From Janthinobacterium sp051380735 (GTDB lineage: Bacteria > Pseudomonadota > Gammaproteobacteria > Burkholderiales > Burkholderiaceae_D), in the NCBI RefSeq assembly GCF_051380735.1, contig NZ_JBNYXQ010000001.1, forward strand, positions 1,240,001-1,304,000: a DNA stretch of 64,000 nucleotides. Reading direction: 5' to 3'. Positions 25,808 to 33,763 of this stretch are shown here, piece by piece. The notes under the pieces were generated by a model. It was not told where the DNA came from. It was given only the letters and a program-made list of their open reading frames with translations, and searched no databases. Made by a program: the position numbers and the translations under genes. Positions within the stretch are counted from its first letter, which is position 1. Each line of letters starts with the position of its first letter.

Positions 25808-26808
25808 GCTTGAAGCGTCGCATCGAGTACCCGCCCCGGCTGGCCGCTGGCTTGCTGGTCGCCTGCGCCTGCGCCTGGCTTGCGCCGGCACTGGCCAACG
25901 CTGGAAATCCCGGCTTTGAATTTGCCGTATTGAGCCACTCCTTCCAGGCCGGCCCCGATGACGGGCCGTTGAAAAAAGCGATCGCCGGCGCCAGCGCCTT
26001 CAATGCCTCGTTCGTGGTGGCGACCGGCATCAAGGCCACCAGCGAAGCCTGTAGCGACAAGCTGTACGGCCAGCGCAAGGACTTGTTCGAGTCCAGTACT
26101 TCACCTCTCATCGTTTCGCTGTCGGCCAGCGACTGGGCCGGCTGCCGCAATTCGCGCGGACGCGGCAACGCCATCGAACGGCTTAACCGCTTGCGCGATG
26201 TGTATTTTGGCGACAACCAGAGCCTGGGGCAGCGCAAGCTGAACCTGTCGCGCCTGTCATCGACGGCGAAGTTTCGCAGCTATGCGGAAAACTCGCACTG
26301 GGAAGTCGGTGGCGTGCTGTTTGCCACCGTCAACCTGCCTGCCAATAACAATCACTACCTGCCCGAGGCCGGCCGCAACAGCGAATTCGAAGACCGGCTG
26401 GTGGCCAACCGCGCCTGGCTGCAGCGCCTGTTCGCGATTGCGCAAGGCAAGAAGCTCGACGGCCTGGTGCTGTTTTCCGACGGCGACGTCGGCGTGCTCG
26501 ATGAAGAAGAGAGTTCGCTGTTGCCCAGCTTTAACTCGAAGCAGGATGGCTTTGCCAGCCCGCGCAAGCAGATCGGCCTGCTCGCAAAGAAATTCGGCGG
26601 CAAGGTGTTACTGGTCGATACGCAGAAAGAGCGTGACAGCAAAGGCAAGCGAACGCGCCAGGGCGACACGCCGGCCATCCACTGGAAAGACAATGTGGGC
26701 CATGTCAGCGTCGACAGCGACTGGGTGGCGATTGCGGTACGCACCGGCAAGACGCCGCTGTTTGAAGTGCGCGAGCGCGCCACCAGGCCTGCACTGCCGC
26801 GCCGTTAA
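25804..26808 (+). CDS. Exported protein resembling a decayed metallophosphoesterase
   Basis: The ATG overlaps the mutS stop codon by four bases, so the two are translationally coupled. The 334-residue product has a signal peptide (LLVACACAWLAPALANA) and should be periplasmic. Its order of strands recalls calcineurin-like phosphoesterases (FAVLSHSF, SFVVATGIKA, LIVSLSASDW, GVLFATVNLPANNNHY, DGLVLFSDGD), but the metal-binding D-x-H, GD and GNH(D/E) motifs are replaced by S-H, TG and SASD. It is therefore probably inactive as a phosphatase or has another role. The fold assignment is inference and a structure comparison would settle it. Confidence 0.65.
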   Translation: MSLKRRIEYPPRLAAGLLVACACAWLAPALANAGNPGFEFAVLSHSFQAGPDDGPLKKAIAGASAFNASFVVATGIKATSEACSDKLYGQRKDLFESSTSPLIVSLSASDWAGCRNSRGRGNAIERLNRLRDVYFGDNQSLGQRKLNLSRLSSTAKFRSYAENSHWEVGGVLFATVNLPANNNHYLPEAGRNSEFEDRLVANRAWLQRLFAIAQGKKLDGLVLFSDGDVGVLDEEESSLLPSFNSKQDGFASPRKQIGLLAKKFGGKVLLVDTQKERDSKGKRTRQGDTPAIHWKDNVGHVSVDSDWVAIAVRTGKTPLFEVRERATRPALPRR

Positions 26809-26839
26809 TCAGAAATACTGCTTTACAACCAGCGTCACG

Positions 26840-26958
26840 ACGCCTGAGCAAACCGTAGCGAGCGGCAGTGATTTGTGGCCGAGAAGCGCAACCGTACTTC
26901 AGTACGGTGAGCATCGCCGACCGCAAAGCGCGCCGCGCAGCAGGTTTGGTCAGGTGTT
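26840..26958. repeat. Palindromic intergenic repeat with inverted ends
   Basis: The imperfect inverted ends CGCCTGAGCAAACC and GGTTTGGTCAGGTGT enclose about 119 bases. In the centre ACCGTACT and AGTACGGT pair perfectly around TC (26891-26908). The whole can fold as one long structure. It lies between converging genes, and its form suggests a small non-autonomous mobile repeat or REP-type element. Confidence 0.65.
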
Positions 26959-26963
26959 ATCGA

Positions 26964-27521
26964 TTAGTGAATTGGATGGCTACGGAAGTGATCGCCTTCG
27001 CCACCTTCGTCGCCTTCATCACCATCTTCGTCGTCATGACCGTGGCCATGTGCCCCGTGCACGTGACCGTGGGCGATTTCTTCGTCGGTGGCTTCACGTA
27101 CGTCGACCACGTTCAGTTCAAAACGCAGCGCGATGCCGGCCAGCGGATGGTTGCCATCGAGCACGACTTTGTCGTCGGCGATATCGGTGACGGTGAAGAT
27201 CATCGCTTCCTCGTCCGGCGAATCGCTTTCCGGCATGCCTTCGAACTGCATGCCCACTTCCAGCGGCTCAGGCAGGCGGTTGCGTGGCTCGACCTTGACC
27301 AGCGCCGGGTCGTACTCACCGAAAGCATCATCCGGTTCGATCTGGATCGTGTTGGAATAGCCAACTTCCTTGCCGTCGAGCTCTTCTTCGATCTTCGGCA
27401 GGGTGTTTTCATAATCACCGTGCAGATAGACCATCGGCTGGCGACCATCTTCGATCAGATTGTCTTGCGCGTCTGACAGTTTGTAGTTGACAGTCACGAC
27501 CGTATTTTTGGCAATCTTCAT
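26964..27521 (-). CDS. slyD: FKBP-type peptidyl-prolyl isomerase SlyD
   Basis: The start at 27521 follows AGGAAGC; an upstream TTG is not needed. The product has 185 residues. It has the SlyD layout: a split FKBP domain (VVTVNYKLSDAQDNLIEDG, then PMVYLHG) with an inserted chaperone flap (LPKIEEELDGKEVGYSNTIQ through FEGMPESD) and a closing FKBP strand (HPLAGIALRFELNVVDVREA). A metal-binding tail (HGHVHGAHGHGHDDEDGDE) binds nickel in E. coli SlyD and helps hydrogenase maturation. It diverges from roxA, with a TATAAT promoter element at 27552-27557 on the minus strand. Confidence 0.93.
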   Translation of the reverse strand: MKIAKNTVVTVNYKLSDAQDNLIEDGRQPMVYLHGDYENTLPKIEEELDGKEVGYSNTIQIEPDDAFGEYDPALVKVEPRNRLPEPLEVGMQFEGMPESDSPDEEAMIFTVTDIADDKVVLDGNHPLAGIALRFELNVVDVREATDEEIAHGHVHGAHGHGHDDEDGDEGDEGGEGDHFRSHPIH

Positions 27522-27551
27522 TATGCTTCCTTTCATTGTATAAGCTGCCAA

Positions 27552-27557
27552 ATTATA
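27552..27557 (-). promoter_or_regulatory. -10 element for slyD
   Basis: A perfect TATAAT on the minus strand lies about 30 bases before the slyD start codon, a sensible distance. No good -35 was found at the usual spacing. Confidence 0.5.
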
Positions 27558-27602
27558 CCTTTCCGCCGCCAACGACAGGCGCCTTCCTGCATTTGCGGTT
27601 GT

Positions 27603-27608
27603 TATAAT
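27603..27608 (+). promoter_or_regulatory. -10 element placing the roxA start site at its ATG
   Basis: A perfect TATAAT ends seven bases before the roxA ATG. With the usual spacing, transcription would begin at or next to the A of ATG, giving a leaderless mRNA. No Shine-Dalgarno sequence is present before this ATG. Confidence 0.4.
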
Positions 27609-27614
27609 GGGCGC

Positions 27615-28736
27615 ATGAAAAAATTAACCCTCCTCGGCGACATCACGCCGGCGCAATTTTTGCGCGACTACTGGCATAAAAAACCGCTGCTGATCCGCCA
27701 GGCCGTGCCTGGCTTCAAGCCCCTGCTGGACTTCAAGGCCCTGGCCGAACTGGCCAAGCTCGACCATGTCGAGTCGCGCCTGGTCAGCCAGGCGGGCGGC
27801 CACTGGACCATGCAGCAAGGCCCGCTGGCCAGCCTGCCTTCCCTGAAACAGAAGCAATGGTCCTTGCTGGTGCAAGGCGCCAACCTGCACAGCGCCGACG
27901 CCGACGCCCTGCTGCGCCAGTTCCGCTTCCTGCCCGACGCGCGCCTAGACGACCTGATGGTCAGCTTCGCCACCGACGGCGGCGGCGTGGGTCCACATTT
28001 CGATTCCTATGACGTGTTCCTGCTGCAAGGCCAGGGCAAGCGCCACTGGCGCATCGGCGCGCAGCAGGACCTGAGCCTGATCGACGGCCTGCCGCTGAAA
28101 ATCCTCAGCAACTTCACGCCCGACGAAGAATTCACGCTGGAACCAGGCGACATGCTGTACCTGCCACCGCACTACGCGCACGACGGCGTGGCCATCGGCG
28201 ACTGCCAGACCTATTCGATCGGCTTCCGCTCGCCGTCGTTCCAGGAACTGGGCGAAGCGTTCCTGCAATTCATGGCCGATTCGATCGACCTGCCCGGCAT
28301 CTACAGCGACCCCGACCTGAAAGCGACCAGCAAGCCGGCGGAAATCCCGCGCGACATGCTCAGCGTGATCACCGAAGAGATGAACAAGGTGCGTTTCACG
28401 GAAGAAGACGTCACCATTTTCCTCGGCGAACACCTGTCCGAACCGAAGCACAATGTATTCTTCACACCACTGGCCAAGCCGCTGACTGTGGGACGCTTCA
28501 CACAAGCGGCACACAAAAAAGGTGTAGTGTTGTCACGCAAGACGCTAATGCTGTATCGTGGCAAGAATGTCTTCATCAACGGCGAGTCGTTCGCGATTGG
28601 CCGTGCCGATAAAACGGCGCTGGAGACGCTGGCCAATGACCGCGCGCTTGATGGTGCGGCCGTGGCCCTGGCATCCGATGACGTGATGGAAGCGCTGTAC
28701 ACCTGGTATCAGGATGGCTGGCTTGAACTGGCCTGA
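27615..28736 (+). CDS. roxA: Ribosomal protein uL16 arginine 3-hydroxylase (RoxA/YcfD)
   Basis: A 373-residue JmjC-type cupin oxygenase. The iron site H-x-D is seen in VGPHFDSYDVFLLQGQGKRHW (His and Asp at about residues 127 and 129), with a second His in YLPPHYAHDGVAIGDC. The C-terminal part (from LPGIYSDPDL) matches the dimerisation and winged-helix parts of YcfD. In E. coli this 2-oxoglutarate enzyme hydroxylates an arginine of ribosomal protein uL16. The N-terminus (MKKLTLLGDITPAQFLRDYW) is the expected family start, so the ATG at 27615 is trusted despite the missing ribosome site. Confidence 0.92.
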   Translation: MKKLTLLGDITPAQFLRDYWHKKPLLIRQAVPGFKPLLDFKALAELAKLDHVESRLVSQAGGHWTMQQGPLASLPSLKQKQWSLLVQGANLHSADADALLRQFRFLPDARLDDLMVSFATDGGGVGPHFDSYDVFLLQGQGKRHWRIGAQQDLSLIDGLPLKILSNFTPDEEFTLEPGDMLYLPPHYAHDGVAIGDCQTYSIGFRSPSFQELGEAFLQFMADSIDLPGIYSDPDLKATSKPAEIPRDMLSVITEEMNKVRFTEEDVTIFLGEHLSEPKHNVFFTPLAKPLTVGRFTQAAHKKGVVLSRKTLMLYRGKNVFINGESFAIGRADKTALETLANDRALDGAAVALASDDVMEALYTWYQDGWLELA

Positions 28737-28922
28737 ATGAGGCGCAACGCAGCAGATGTGGTGGAACACAGGCAAAAATGAAGAGTCTGTGCTGGCGCAA
28801 AGAAAGATGAGGTTTTAATATCGTTTTGACGCGCTTTCGCAAAACTCTTACACTTGCTTGCAATTTGCCTTAGCAAATATTGCGATATCACAAAATAGTT
28901 GCGAATTTGCCTCTTGCTCCTA

Positions 28923-28949
28923 TTGCGACGCACCAAAAATCGCTATAAT
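28923..28949 (+). promoter_or_regulatory. Candidate promoter of the Ala-rich lipoprotein gene
   Basis: TATAAT at 28944-28949 is preceded at a 15-base spacing by TTGCGA (28923-28928). The spacing is slightly short. It would give a leader of about 135 bases before the ATG at 29091. Confidence 0.45.
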
Positions 28950-28954
28950 ATTCG

Positions 28955-29042
28955 GTTAGGAAGTTTCCGTTGTCTGGCAGGCACCTCCTGGTACGAAAAG
29001 CCTTCGAAGACGACCTAACGAGCGATAATTACCGGTAATTAT
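28955..29042 (+). promoter_or_regulatory. Structured 5' leader, candidate RNA element
   Basis: GTTAGG (28955-28960) can pair with CCTAAC (29014-29019), TTGTCT (28970-28975) with AGACGA (29008-29013), and CAGG with CCTG inside them. The perfect 18-base palindrome ATAATTACCGGTAATTAT follows at 29025-29042. Together these make a compact folded leader directly after the promoter. No known riboswitch class is recognised. Confidence 0.45.
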
Positions 29043-29090
29043 TCATCGCAACAATATTGATTTATTTTTTGAAATAATTAAGGAAAACAA

Positions 29091-29345
29091 ATGAAAAAAT
29101 CCCTGCTGATCGCCTCCCTGATGGTTGTTGCTCTGGCTGCTTGCAGCAAAAAAGAAGAAGCTCCTGCACCAGCACCAGTAGTTGAAACCCCAGCACCAGC
29201 ACCAGTAGTTGAAGCTGCTCCAGCACCAGCTGCTGACGCTGCTGCTTCGGCTGCTACGGATGCTGCTGCTGCTGCTTCGAGCGCCGCTTCGGCTGCTTCG
29301 GACGCTGCTGCTGCCGCTTCGTCGGCTGCATCGGCTGCTAAGTAA
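29091..29345 (+). CDS. Small Ala/Pro-rich lipoprotein
   Basis: An 84-residue protein with a signal peptide and lipobox (LMVVALAACSKKEE; Cys near residue 19). The mature part is almost entirely a Pro/Ala/Val stretch (two APAPAPVVE-like units) followed by Ala/Ser runs with two near-identical DAAAAASSAASAA units. It is probably an extended, Lpp-like or wall-spanning helix at the outer membrane. GGAAAAC lies before the ATG. It has its own promoter, leader and strong terminator, so it is a single-gene unit that could be highly expressed. No family function is known to me. Confidence 0.8.
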   Translation: MKKSLLIASLMVVALAACSKKEEAPAPAPVVETPAPAPVVEAAPAPAADAAASAATDAAAAASSAASAASDAAAAASSAASAAK

Positions 29346-29361
29346 TTAGCACCCCGTAGTG

Positions 29362-29390
29362 AAAAAGCCGGCCTTCGGGCCGGTTTTTTT
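29362..29390 (+). terminator. Rho-independent terminator of the lipoprotein gene
   Basis: The stem CCGGCC (29368-29373) pairs with GGCCGG (29378-29383) around a TTCG tetraloop and is followed by seven T. A preceding A run also gives it some activity on the minus strand. Confidence 0.9.
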
Positions 29391-29504
29391 ACGTCTGTCG
29401 CCTTGTCTTGAGCAACAACAGGCAATAAAAAAGCTGGCACCGTTTCCGGGCCAGCTGCCTTGCGGCGGGTTCGCACCCACCGCCCTGCGGTCCTTGCTTT
29501 AGGA

Positions 29505-30701
29505 TTACTTCAACTGGTCGTTCAGCAAACCCAGGATCTTCTCGGCTACTGGCGAGACATCGGGCTGGCCTTCGTTCGTCAGGATGCTGACGGTGCTGGC
29601 AGAACCGGTGGCGGCAGCCTTGACCAGCACGCGGTAGCGCTGCGCGCCCTTGTCCTTGTCGTCCGACGAGCCCCAGCTGAACAGTTTCGAGAAGAAGCCA
29701 TCTTTCTTGACGACGTCCGGATCGACGTAGCGCACAAAGTACGTGCCCTGCGTACGGTCGCGGTCTTCGACGGTAAAGCCGACGCGGTCCAGCGCCAGGC
29801 CGACACGGCGCCAGGCACGGTCAAAACCTTCGTCGACTTCGATCGCACGCGCCGGCGTGGCGACATTGCCGACCAGCTTCGCATGCTGTGGCTGCACAAT
29901 CGCGGCGTCGACTGCGGTACGGGCTTGCGCTTCATCGCCGGCTGCGCCCAGGCGCGTCATCAGACGGGCCAGGAATTGTGCTTCCAGGCCAGGATCGTTA
30001 GGGCGTGCGGTCCAGGTGGTGCTTTCCTTGTCACGGCCGGTAATCACCTCTTCCACGCCACGGTGGCTGATGTAGATCTCGGTCGAACCGTCGGCCAGGC
30101 GTTCCACGCGGGTGCGGTATTTGTCTTTTTCGCCGCTCGAATACAGGCCGTCGAAGACCTTGCCGATGGTGCTGCGAATGATATCTTGCGGAATCTTGGC
30201 GCGATTTTCATTCCACTCGGTTTCCATGATGCCGGCTGTCGGCTGGTCGAGGGCGATGGTAAAGCCCGAGTCTTCCCAGAATTGCTTCAGTTGCGGCCAC
30301 AGCACTTCAGGCGACTGCTTGACGACCAGCCAGCGCTGGTTGCCCGCGCGTTCGACCTTGACGGCGCCGGCCGTAACCGGTACCACGCCGACCACGCCAT
30401 CGGCGCCAACCACGGTCGGCGTAGCGGCGCCGGCATTGCGCTGGGCATTGTAGCCGGAGGCGGTCGCCACGCCATTCTTGGCATCAGGCAGGGAATAGCG
30501 GTTGTCTTGCTGCAGTTGCGTCAGGTCGGGCGGCACGTCGAGGGAACTGGCTTTCTTGACCGCCTTGTAGTCGACCTTGTCGCCGCCGACTACCGAACTG
30601 ATCATGCCGCAGCCGGCGAGACTGGCCGCGACGGCGCCTATGACGAGGCCACGCATGGCAATGGTGGCTGGCGCCGGGGTGGTTTTCTTGCTATTAGTCA
30701 T
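29505..30701 (-). CDS. bamC: Outer membrane assembly lipoprotein BamC
   Basis: A 398-residue lipoprotein with lipobox SLAGC (Cys 31, or Cys 16 if translation starts at the internal MRGLVIG). It contains the conserved unstructured N-terminal segment that binds BamD (VDYKAVKKASSLDVPPDLTQ) and two helix-grip domains (QRWLVVKQSPEVLWPQLKQF and LALDRVGFTVEDRDRTQGTY). BamC is part of the BamABCDE complex that inserts beta-barrel proteins. It lies 68 bases after dapA on the same strand, the same pair order as in E. coli, and the two probably share a transcript. Confidence 0.92.
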   Translation of the reverse strand: MTNSKKTTPAPATIAMRGLVIGAVAASLAGCGMISSVVGGDKVDYKAVKKASSLDVPPDLTQLQQDNRYSLPDAKNGVATASGYNAQRNAGAATPTVVGADGVVGVVPVTAGAVKVERAGNQRWLVVKQSPEVLWPQLKQFWEDSGFTIALDQPTAGIMETEWNENRAKIPQDIIRSTIGKVFDGLYSSGEKDKYRTRVERLADGSTEIYISHRGVEEVITGRDKESTTWTARPNDPGLEAQFLARLMTRLGAAGDEAQARTAVDAAIVQPQHAKLVGNVATPARAIEVDEGFDRAWRRVGLALDRVGFTVEDRDRTQGTYFVRYVDPDVVKKDGFFSKLFSWGSSDDKDKGAQRYRVLVKAAATGSASTVSILTNEGQPDVSPVAEKILGLLNDQLK

Positions 30702-30769
30702 GTCGTTACTGGATAAGAAGCTAAGTGGCAGCTGAAATCAGGGAAGGTCCGGACTGTACGAGTCCGGGC

Positions 30770-31648
30770 TCAGGATAAGACGCCAGCGTCGCGCAAGGCA
30801 TCGCGCACGGTGGCATGGTACTGATCGGCCAGCGGCACCAGCGGCAAGCGTAAGCCGGCAGGCATCAGGCCCATTTCCGCCAGCGCCCATTTGACGGGCA
30901 CCGGATTCGGTTCGACAAACAATTTCTGATGCAGGGGAAAGACCTTGTTATTGATGGCAATCGCCGTGGCGCGGTCGCCGGCCATGGCGGCAACGCACAT
31001 CTCGTGCATGGCGCGCGGGGCAACGTTGGCCGTCACTGAAATATTGCCGTGGCCACCGCACAGCATCAACGCCATGGCGGTCGGATCATCGCCCGAATAG
31101 ACGGCAAAATCGGCGGGTACCAGGCGCAGCAGGTCAATGCCACGGCCCACATTGCCAGTTGCATCTTTCACGCCAACGATATTACGGATCGCGGCCAGGC
31201 GCACGATGGTCTCGTTGCTCATGTCGGCGACGGTACGGCCCGGCACGTTGTACAGGATCACGGGAATATCGACGGCCTCGGCGATGGCCTTGAAGTGCTG
31301 GTACATCCCTTCCTGGGTAGGACGGTTGTAGTAAGGCACAACTTGCAGGACAGCATCGGCACCCGCATCTTTCGCGTAACGCGTCAGCTTGATGGCTTCC
31401 GCCGTGGAATTGCCGCCAGCGCCGGCGATGACAGGAATGCGGCCATTGGCATGCTCGACGGTCAGCTTGATCAGCTCGCAATGCTCTTCCACGCTGACGG
31501 TTGCCGATTCGCCGGTCGTGCCGACGATAACGATGCTGTCTGTACCCTCGGCAATATGCCAGTCGATCAGCTTGCGCAGGCCTGGAATGTCCAGACTGCC
31601 GTCAGCGTGCATCGGGGTGACGATTGCTACAATGCTACCCTTGATCAT
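30770..31648 (-). CDS. dapA: 4-hydroxy-tetrahydrodipicolinate synthase
   Basis: A 292-residue enzyme of the DHDPS/NAL family that condenses pyruvate and aspartate semialdehyde, the first step of lysine and meso-diaminopimelate synthesis. It shows GTTGESATVSVEEH (substrate loop), YYNRPTQEG, VILYNVPGRTVADMS (catalytic Tyr) and IVGVKDATGN (Schiff-base Lys), with the usual length. The gene precedes bamC on the minus strand. ATG at 31648 gives the standard start MIKGSIVAIVTPM. Confidence 0.96.
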   Translation of the reverse strand: MIKGSIVAIVTPMHADGSLDIPGLRKLIDWHIAEGTDSIVIVGTTGESATVSVEEHCELIKLTVEHANGRIPVIAGAGGNSTAEAIKLTRYAKDAGADAVLQVVPYYNRPTQEGMYQHFKAIAEAVDIPVILYNVPGRTVADMSNETIVRLAAIRNIVGVKDATGNVGRGIDLLRLVPADFAVYSGDDPTAMALMLCGGHGNISVTANVAPRAMHEMCVAAMAGDRATAIAINNKVFPLHQKLFVEPNPVPVKWALAEMGLMPAGLRLPLVPLADQYHATVRDALRDAGVLS

Positions 31649-31732
31649 AGTAAGTTTATAGCGCCGATAAATAAAACAACGATTGTAGCGGATAGCCCGC
31701 GCCTGTGGTGCATTCTGCGAGCGGAATGCCGC

Positions 31733-32317
31733 TCAAAACGCTGGCAACAAGGCTGCCAGCCGTGGAAAATCAGGCCTTACGGCGCAAATTCGTTGCACCA
31801 GAGCAGCTTTCGGCTGCTCCACGCGGCCTTCTTCAAACGCCACCACGCGCAAGCCCTGCTGCAAGGCCAAAGCCAGCAATTCGCCTTCCTTCAGCAGGAA
31901 CTTCGGGTTCGATGGCTTGCCAAACTCTTCATTGCCGTCGGCAAAGGTTTCGTATACCAGCACGCCATCGGGCGCCAGGCTGGCGATCATGGCATCAAAC
32001 AGCGGGCGGTGCAGGTAGTTGGTGACGACAATGCCGGCAAAGCGGTCGGCCGCAAAGGGCCATATGGCGCCAGGCGCCTCCAAGTCGACCAGCGAGGTGG
32101 TGATGCCGGCGCCAAACGCCTTTTCCAGCATTTCCGGGTCATGGTCGAGCGCGATTACCGGATGACCGAGGCTGACCAAGTGGCGTGCGTGGCGCCCGCC
32201 GCCGCAAGCCAGGTCCAGTACTTCCCCACCCGGCAGCAGCGGCGCCCAGCGGCGTACCCAGCCGGAGATGCTCTCGGCATTATTTTTTTGTTCAGTTGCT
32301 TGCATCGAAATATCCAT
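31733..32317 (-). CDS. Class I SAM-dependent methyltransferase
   Basis: A 194-residue protein of the Methyltransf_11/25 type. Motif I is VLDLACGGGRHARHLVSLGH, followed by the acidic residue of motif II (VIALDHDPEMLEKA), motif post-II (GIVVTNYLHRPLF) and GVLVYETFADGNEEFGKPSN. The substrate is unknown; related proteins of this size are often annotated as tellurite-resistance TehB-like or small-molecule methylases. Two candidate starts (32317, 32305) lack clear ribosome sites. It runs with dapA and with the M50-like gene just upstream (24 bases). Confidence 0.85.
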   Translation of the reverse strand: MDISMQATEQKNNAESISGWVRRWAPLLPGGEVLDLACGGGRHARHLVSLGHPVIALDHDPEMLEKAFGAGITTSLVDLEAPGAIWPFAADRFAGIVVTNYLHRPLFDAMIASLAPDGVLVYETFADGNEEFGKPSNPKFLLKEGELLALALQQGLRVVAFEEGRVEQPKAALVQRICAVRPDFPRLAALLPAF

Positions 32318-32340
32318 CAGTTGCTTGTTCTACCAGTCGC

Positions 32341-33018
32341 CTAGCCCAGCAAAAACGTCAGCGGCGAAGCCAGCATGACGAAAATGCCCACCACAAATTT
32401 GATCGAGGCCATCAGAGCGCCGTCCAGCACGCCCAGGTACATCAGCAATACCAGCGCGCCGAACACGTACATGCCGTAGCGCTGGAGATTGGCGTAAGGA
32501 CGCGCCAGCGCCACCGGCAGGATGCCGACCATGATGATGCCGCCAGCCATGGGTGGTATGGGAATCATGTTAAACACAAACATGGCGGCATTGACAGTGA
32601 TGCCGGCGCCGGCCATCTTGCCCAGGAATGTACCAAGTTCGGTAGGCGGCAATACGCTCAGCAGGATATAGGCTATTGTCCAGGCAAAACCCATCACGAA
32701 ATTCGAACCGGGGCCGGCAAACGCCACCCAGCCCATCTGCTTCTTCGGATTGCGCAGGCGGTTGTAATCGACCGGCACCGATTTGGCATAGCCGAACGGC
32801 ACCTGTATCGTGAAATACAACAGCAGCGGCAGGATCACCGTGCCGAAAGGATCGATATAGCGCAGGGGATTGAGGCTCAGCCGGCCTTCGTTGAAGGCAG
32901 TCGTATCGCCGAAATAGCGGGCGACATGGGCACGCACGACCTCGGGCATGGAAATGGCAAAAAGAACGGGTACCAGGTACACCGCGACGGTTTGGACTAT
33001 CGTGTTGAAATCGCTCAT
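32341..33018 (-). CDS. Site-2 protease (M50) homologue lacking its metal ligands
   Basis: A 225-residue multi-pass membrane protein that aligns throughout with the short S2P-M50-like proteases of Burkholderiales (YFGDTTAFNEGRLSLNPLRY, IDPFGTVILPLLLYF, AFAGPGSNF, NMIPIPPMAGG). Normal members have HEAAH, K-H-I-D and PLDGG. Here the first motif reads PEVVR, so both zinc His are lost (Pro and Arg), the next His is Tyr (LRYID) and the Asp of the third motif is Ala (PMAGG). The Glu is kept. The frame is intact and the fold residues are conserved, so this is probably a non-catalytic pseudoprotease rather than a decaying gene. It sits next to yciO as in relatives. Confidence 0.85.
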   Translation of the reverse strand: MSDFNTIVQTVAVYLVPVLFAISMPEVVRAHVARYFGDTTAFNEGRLSLNPLRYIDPFGTVILPLLLYFTIQVPFGYAKSVPVDYNRLRNPKKQMGWVAFAGPGSNFVMGFAWTIAYILLSVLPPTELGTFLGKMAGAGITVNAAMFVFNMIPIPPMAGGIIMVGILPVALARPYANLQRYGMYVFGALVLLMYLGVLDGALMASIKFVVGIFVMLASPLTFLLG

Positions 33019-33099
33019 GACCGCGATTCTACCAGAGGCGCCATTGCCACTTTCTTATGCCTTTATTAAAGGCAAGTAAAGCCGTCGGGCGGCACCCGC

Positions 33100-33723
33100 C
33101 TACAGGCCCAGCGCGGCCGGGTCGCCTCGGCCCACGCGCACCACTTCAGGCTCGTCACCGGTCAGGTCGATCACCGTGGTCGGGCCATGCGCACAGACAC
33201 CGCCGTCGACAATCAGGTCGACCAGCTTTTCCAGGCGCTCGCGGATGGTGTCGGCGTCGGTCAGGCTGTCTTCGTCGCCCGGCAAGGTCAAGGTGGTGCC
33301 CAGCAGCGGCTGGCCCAGCTCTTCCAGCAAACATTGCACGATGCGGTGCTCGGGCACGCGCAGGCCGATGGTCTTGCGCGACGGGTGGCTGAGGCGGCGC
33401 GGCACTTCCTTGGTCGCTTCCAGAATAAAGGTATAGGCGCCCGGGGTAGCCGCCTTGAGCAGGCGGAACTGGCGATTGTCGACGCGGGCATACACGCCCA
33501 ACTCGCTCAAGTCGCGGCAAAGCAGGGTCAGATGATGCTTTTCATCGATGCCGCGGATGCGGCGCAGGCGCTCGACGGCGCCCTTGTCATCGAGCTGGCA
33601 GACCAGCGCGTAGCAAGAATCGGTGGGCAAGGCCACCACGCCGCCGGACTGGATGATTTGCGCGGCCTGCTTGATCAGGCGCAATTGCGGATTGTCAGGG
33701 TGAATCTGAAAAAATTGACTCAT
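33100..33723 (-). CDS. yciO: YciO-type Sua5/YrdC-family protein
   Basis: A 207-residue protein beginning MSQFFQIHPDNPQLRLI, nearly the E. coli YciO start; the longer frame to 33897 is discarded. The Sua5/YrdC fold is shown by GGVVALPTDSCYALVC, the KHHLTLLCRDLSEL segment, GAYTFILEATKEVPRRL and TTVIDLTGDEPEVVRVGRGD. Sua5/YrdC enzymes make threonylcarbamoyl-AMP for the t6A tRNA modification; YciO members bind RNA and ATP but their exact role is less certain. It runs leftward with the M50 homologue. Confidence 0.92.
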   Translation of the reverse strand: MSQFFQIHPDNPQLRLIKQAAQIIQSGGVVALPTDSCYALVCQLDDKGAVERLRRIRGIDEKHHLTLLCRDLSELGVYARVDNRQFRLLKAATPGAYTFILEATKEVPRRLSHPSRKTIGLRVPEHRIVQCLLEELGQPLLGTTLTLPGDEDSLTDADTIRERLEKLVDLIVDGGVCAHGPTTVIDLTGDEPEVVRVGRGDPAALGL

Positions 33724-33763
33724 GGGTTTGCTGACTGCCGAAGCAGTTTTTATTGAAGTGTCA

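Larger units (their letters stand above)
28737..29090. other. Long intergenic region with promoter and leader
   Basis: About 350 bases before the Ala-rich lipoprotein gene. It contains two copies of AATTTGCCT (near 28863 and 28905), a promoter at 28923-28949 and a structured leader. The repeated TTGC-rich half sites upstream of the promoter could bind a regulator. Confidence 0.5.

Noticed and set aside
23174..25891. 905-residue open frame opposite mutS
   Set aside because: It is antisense to a complete, conserved mutS and is rich in Arg, Gln and Gly, as expected for a shadow frame in GC-rich DNA. No ribosome site.
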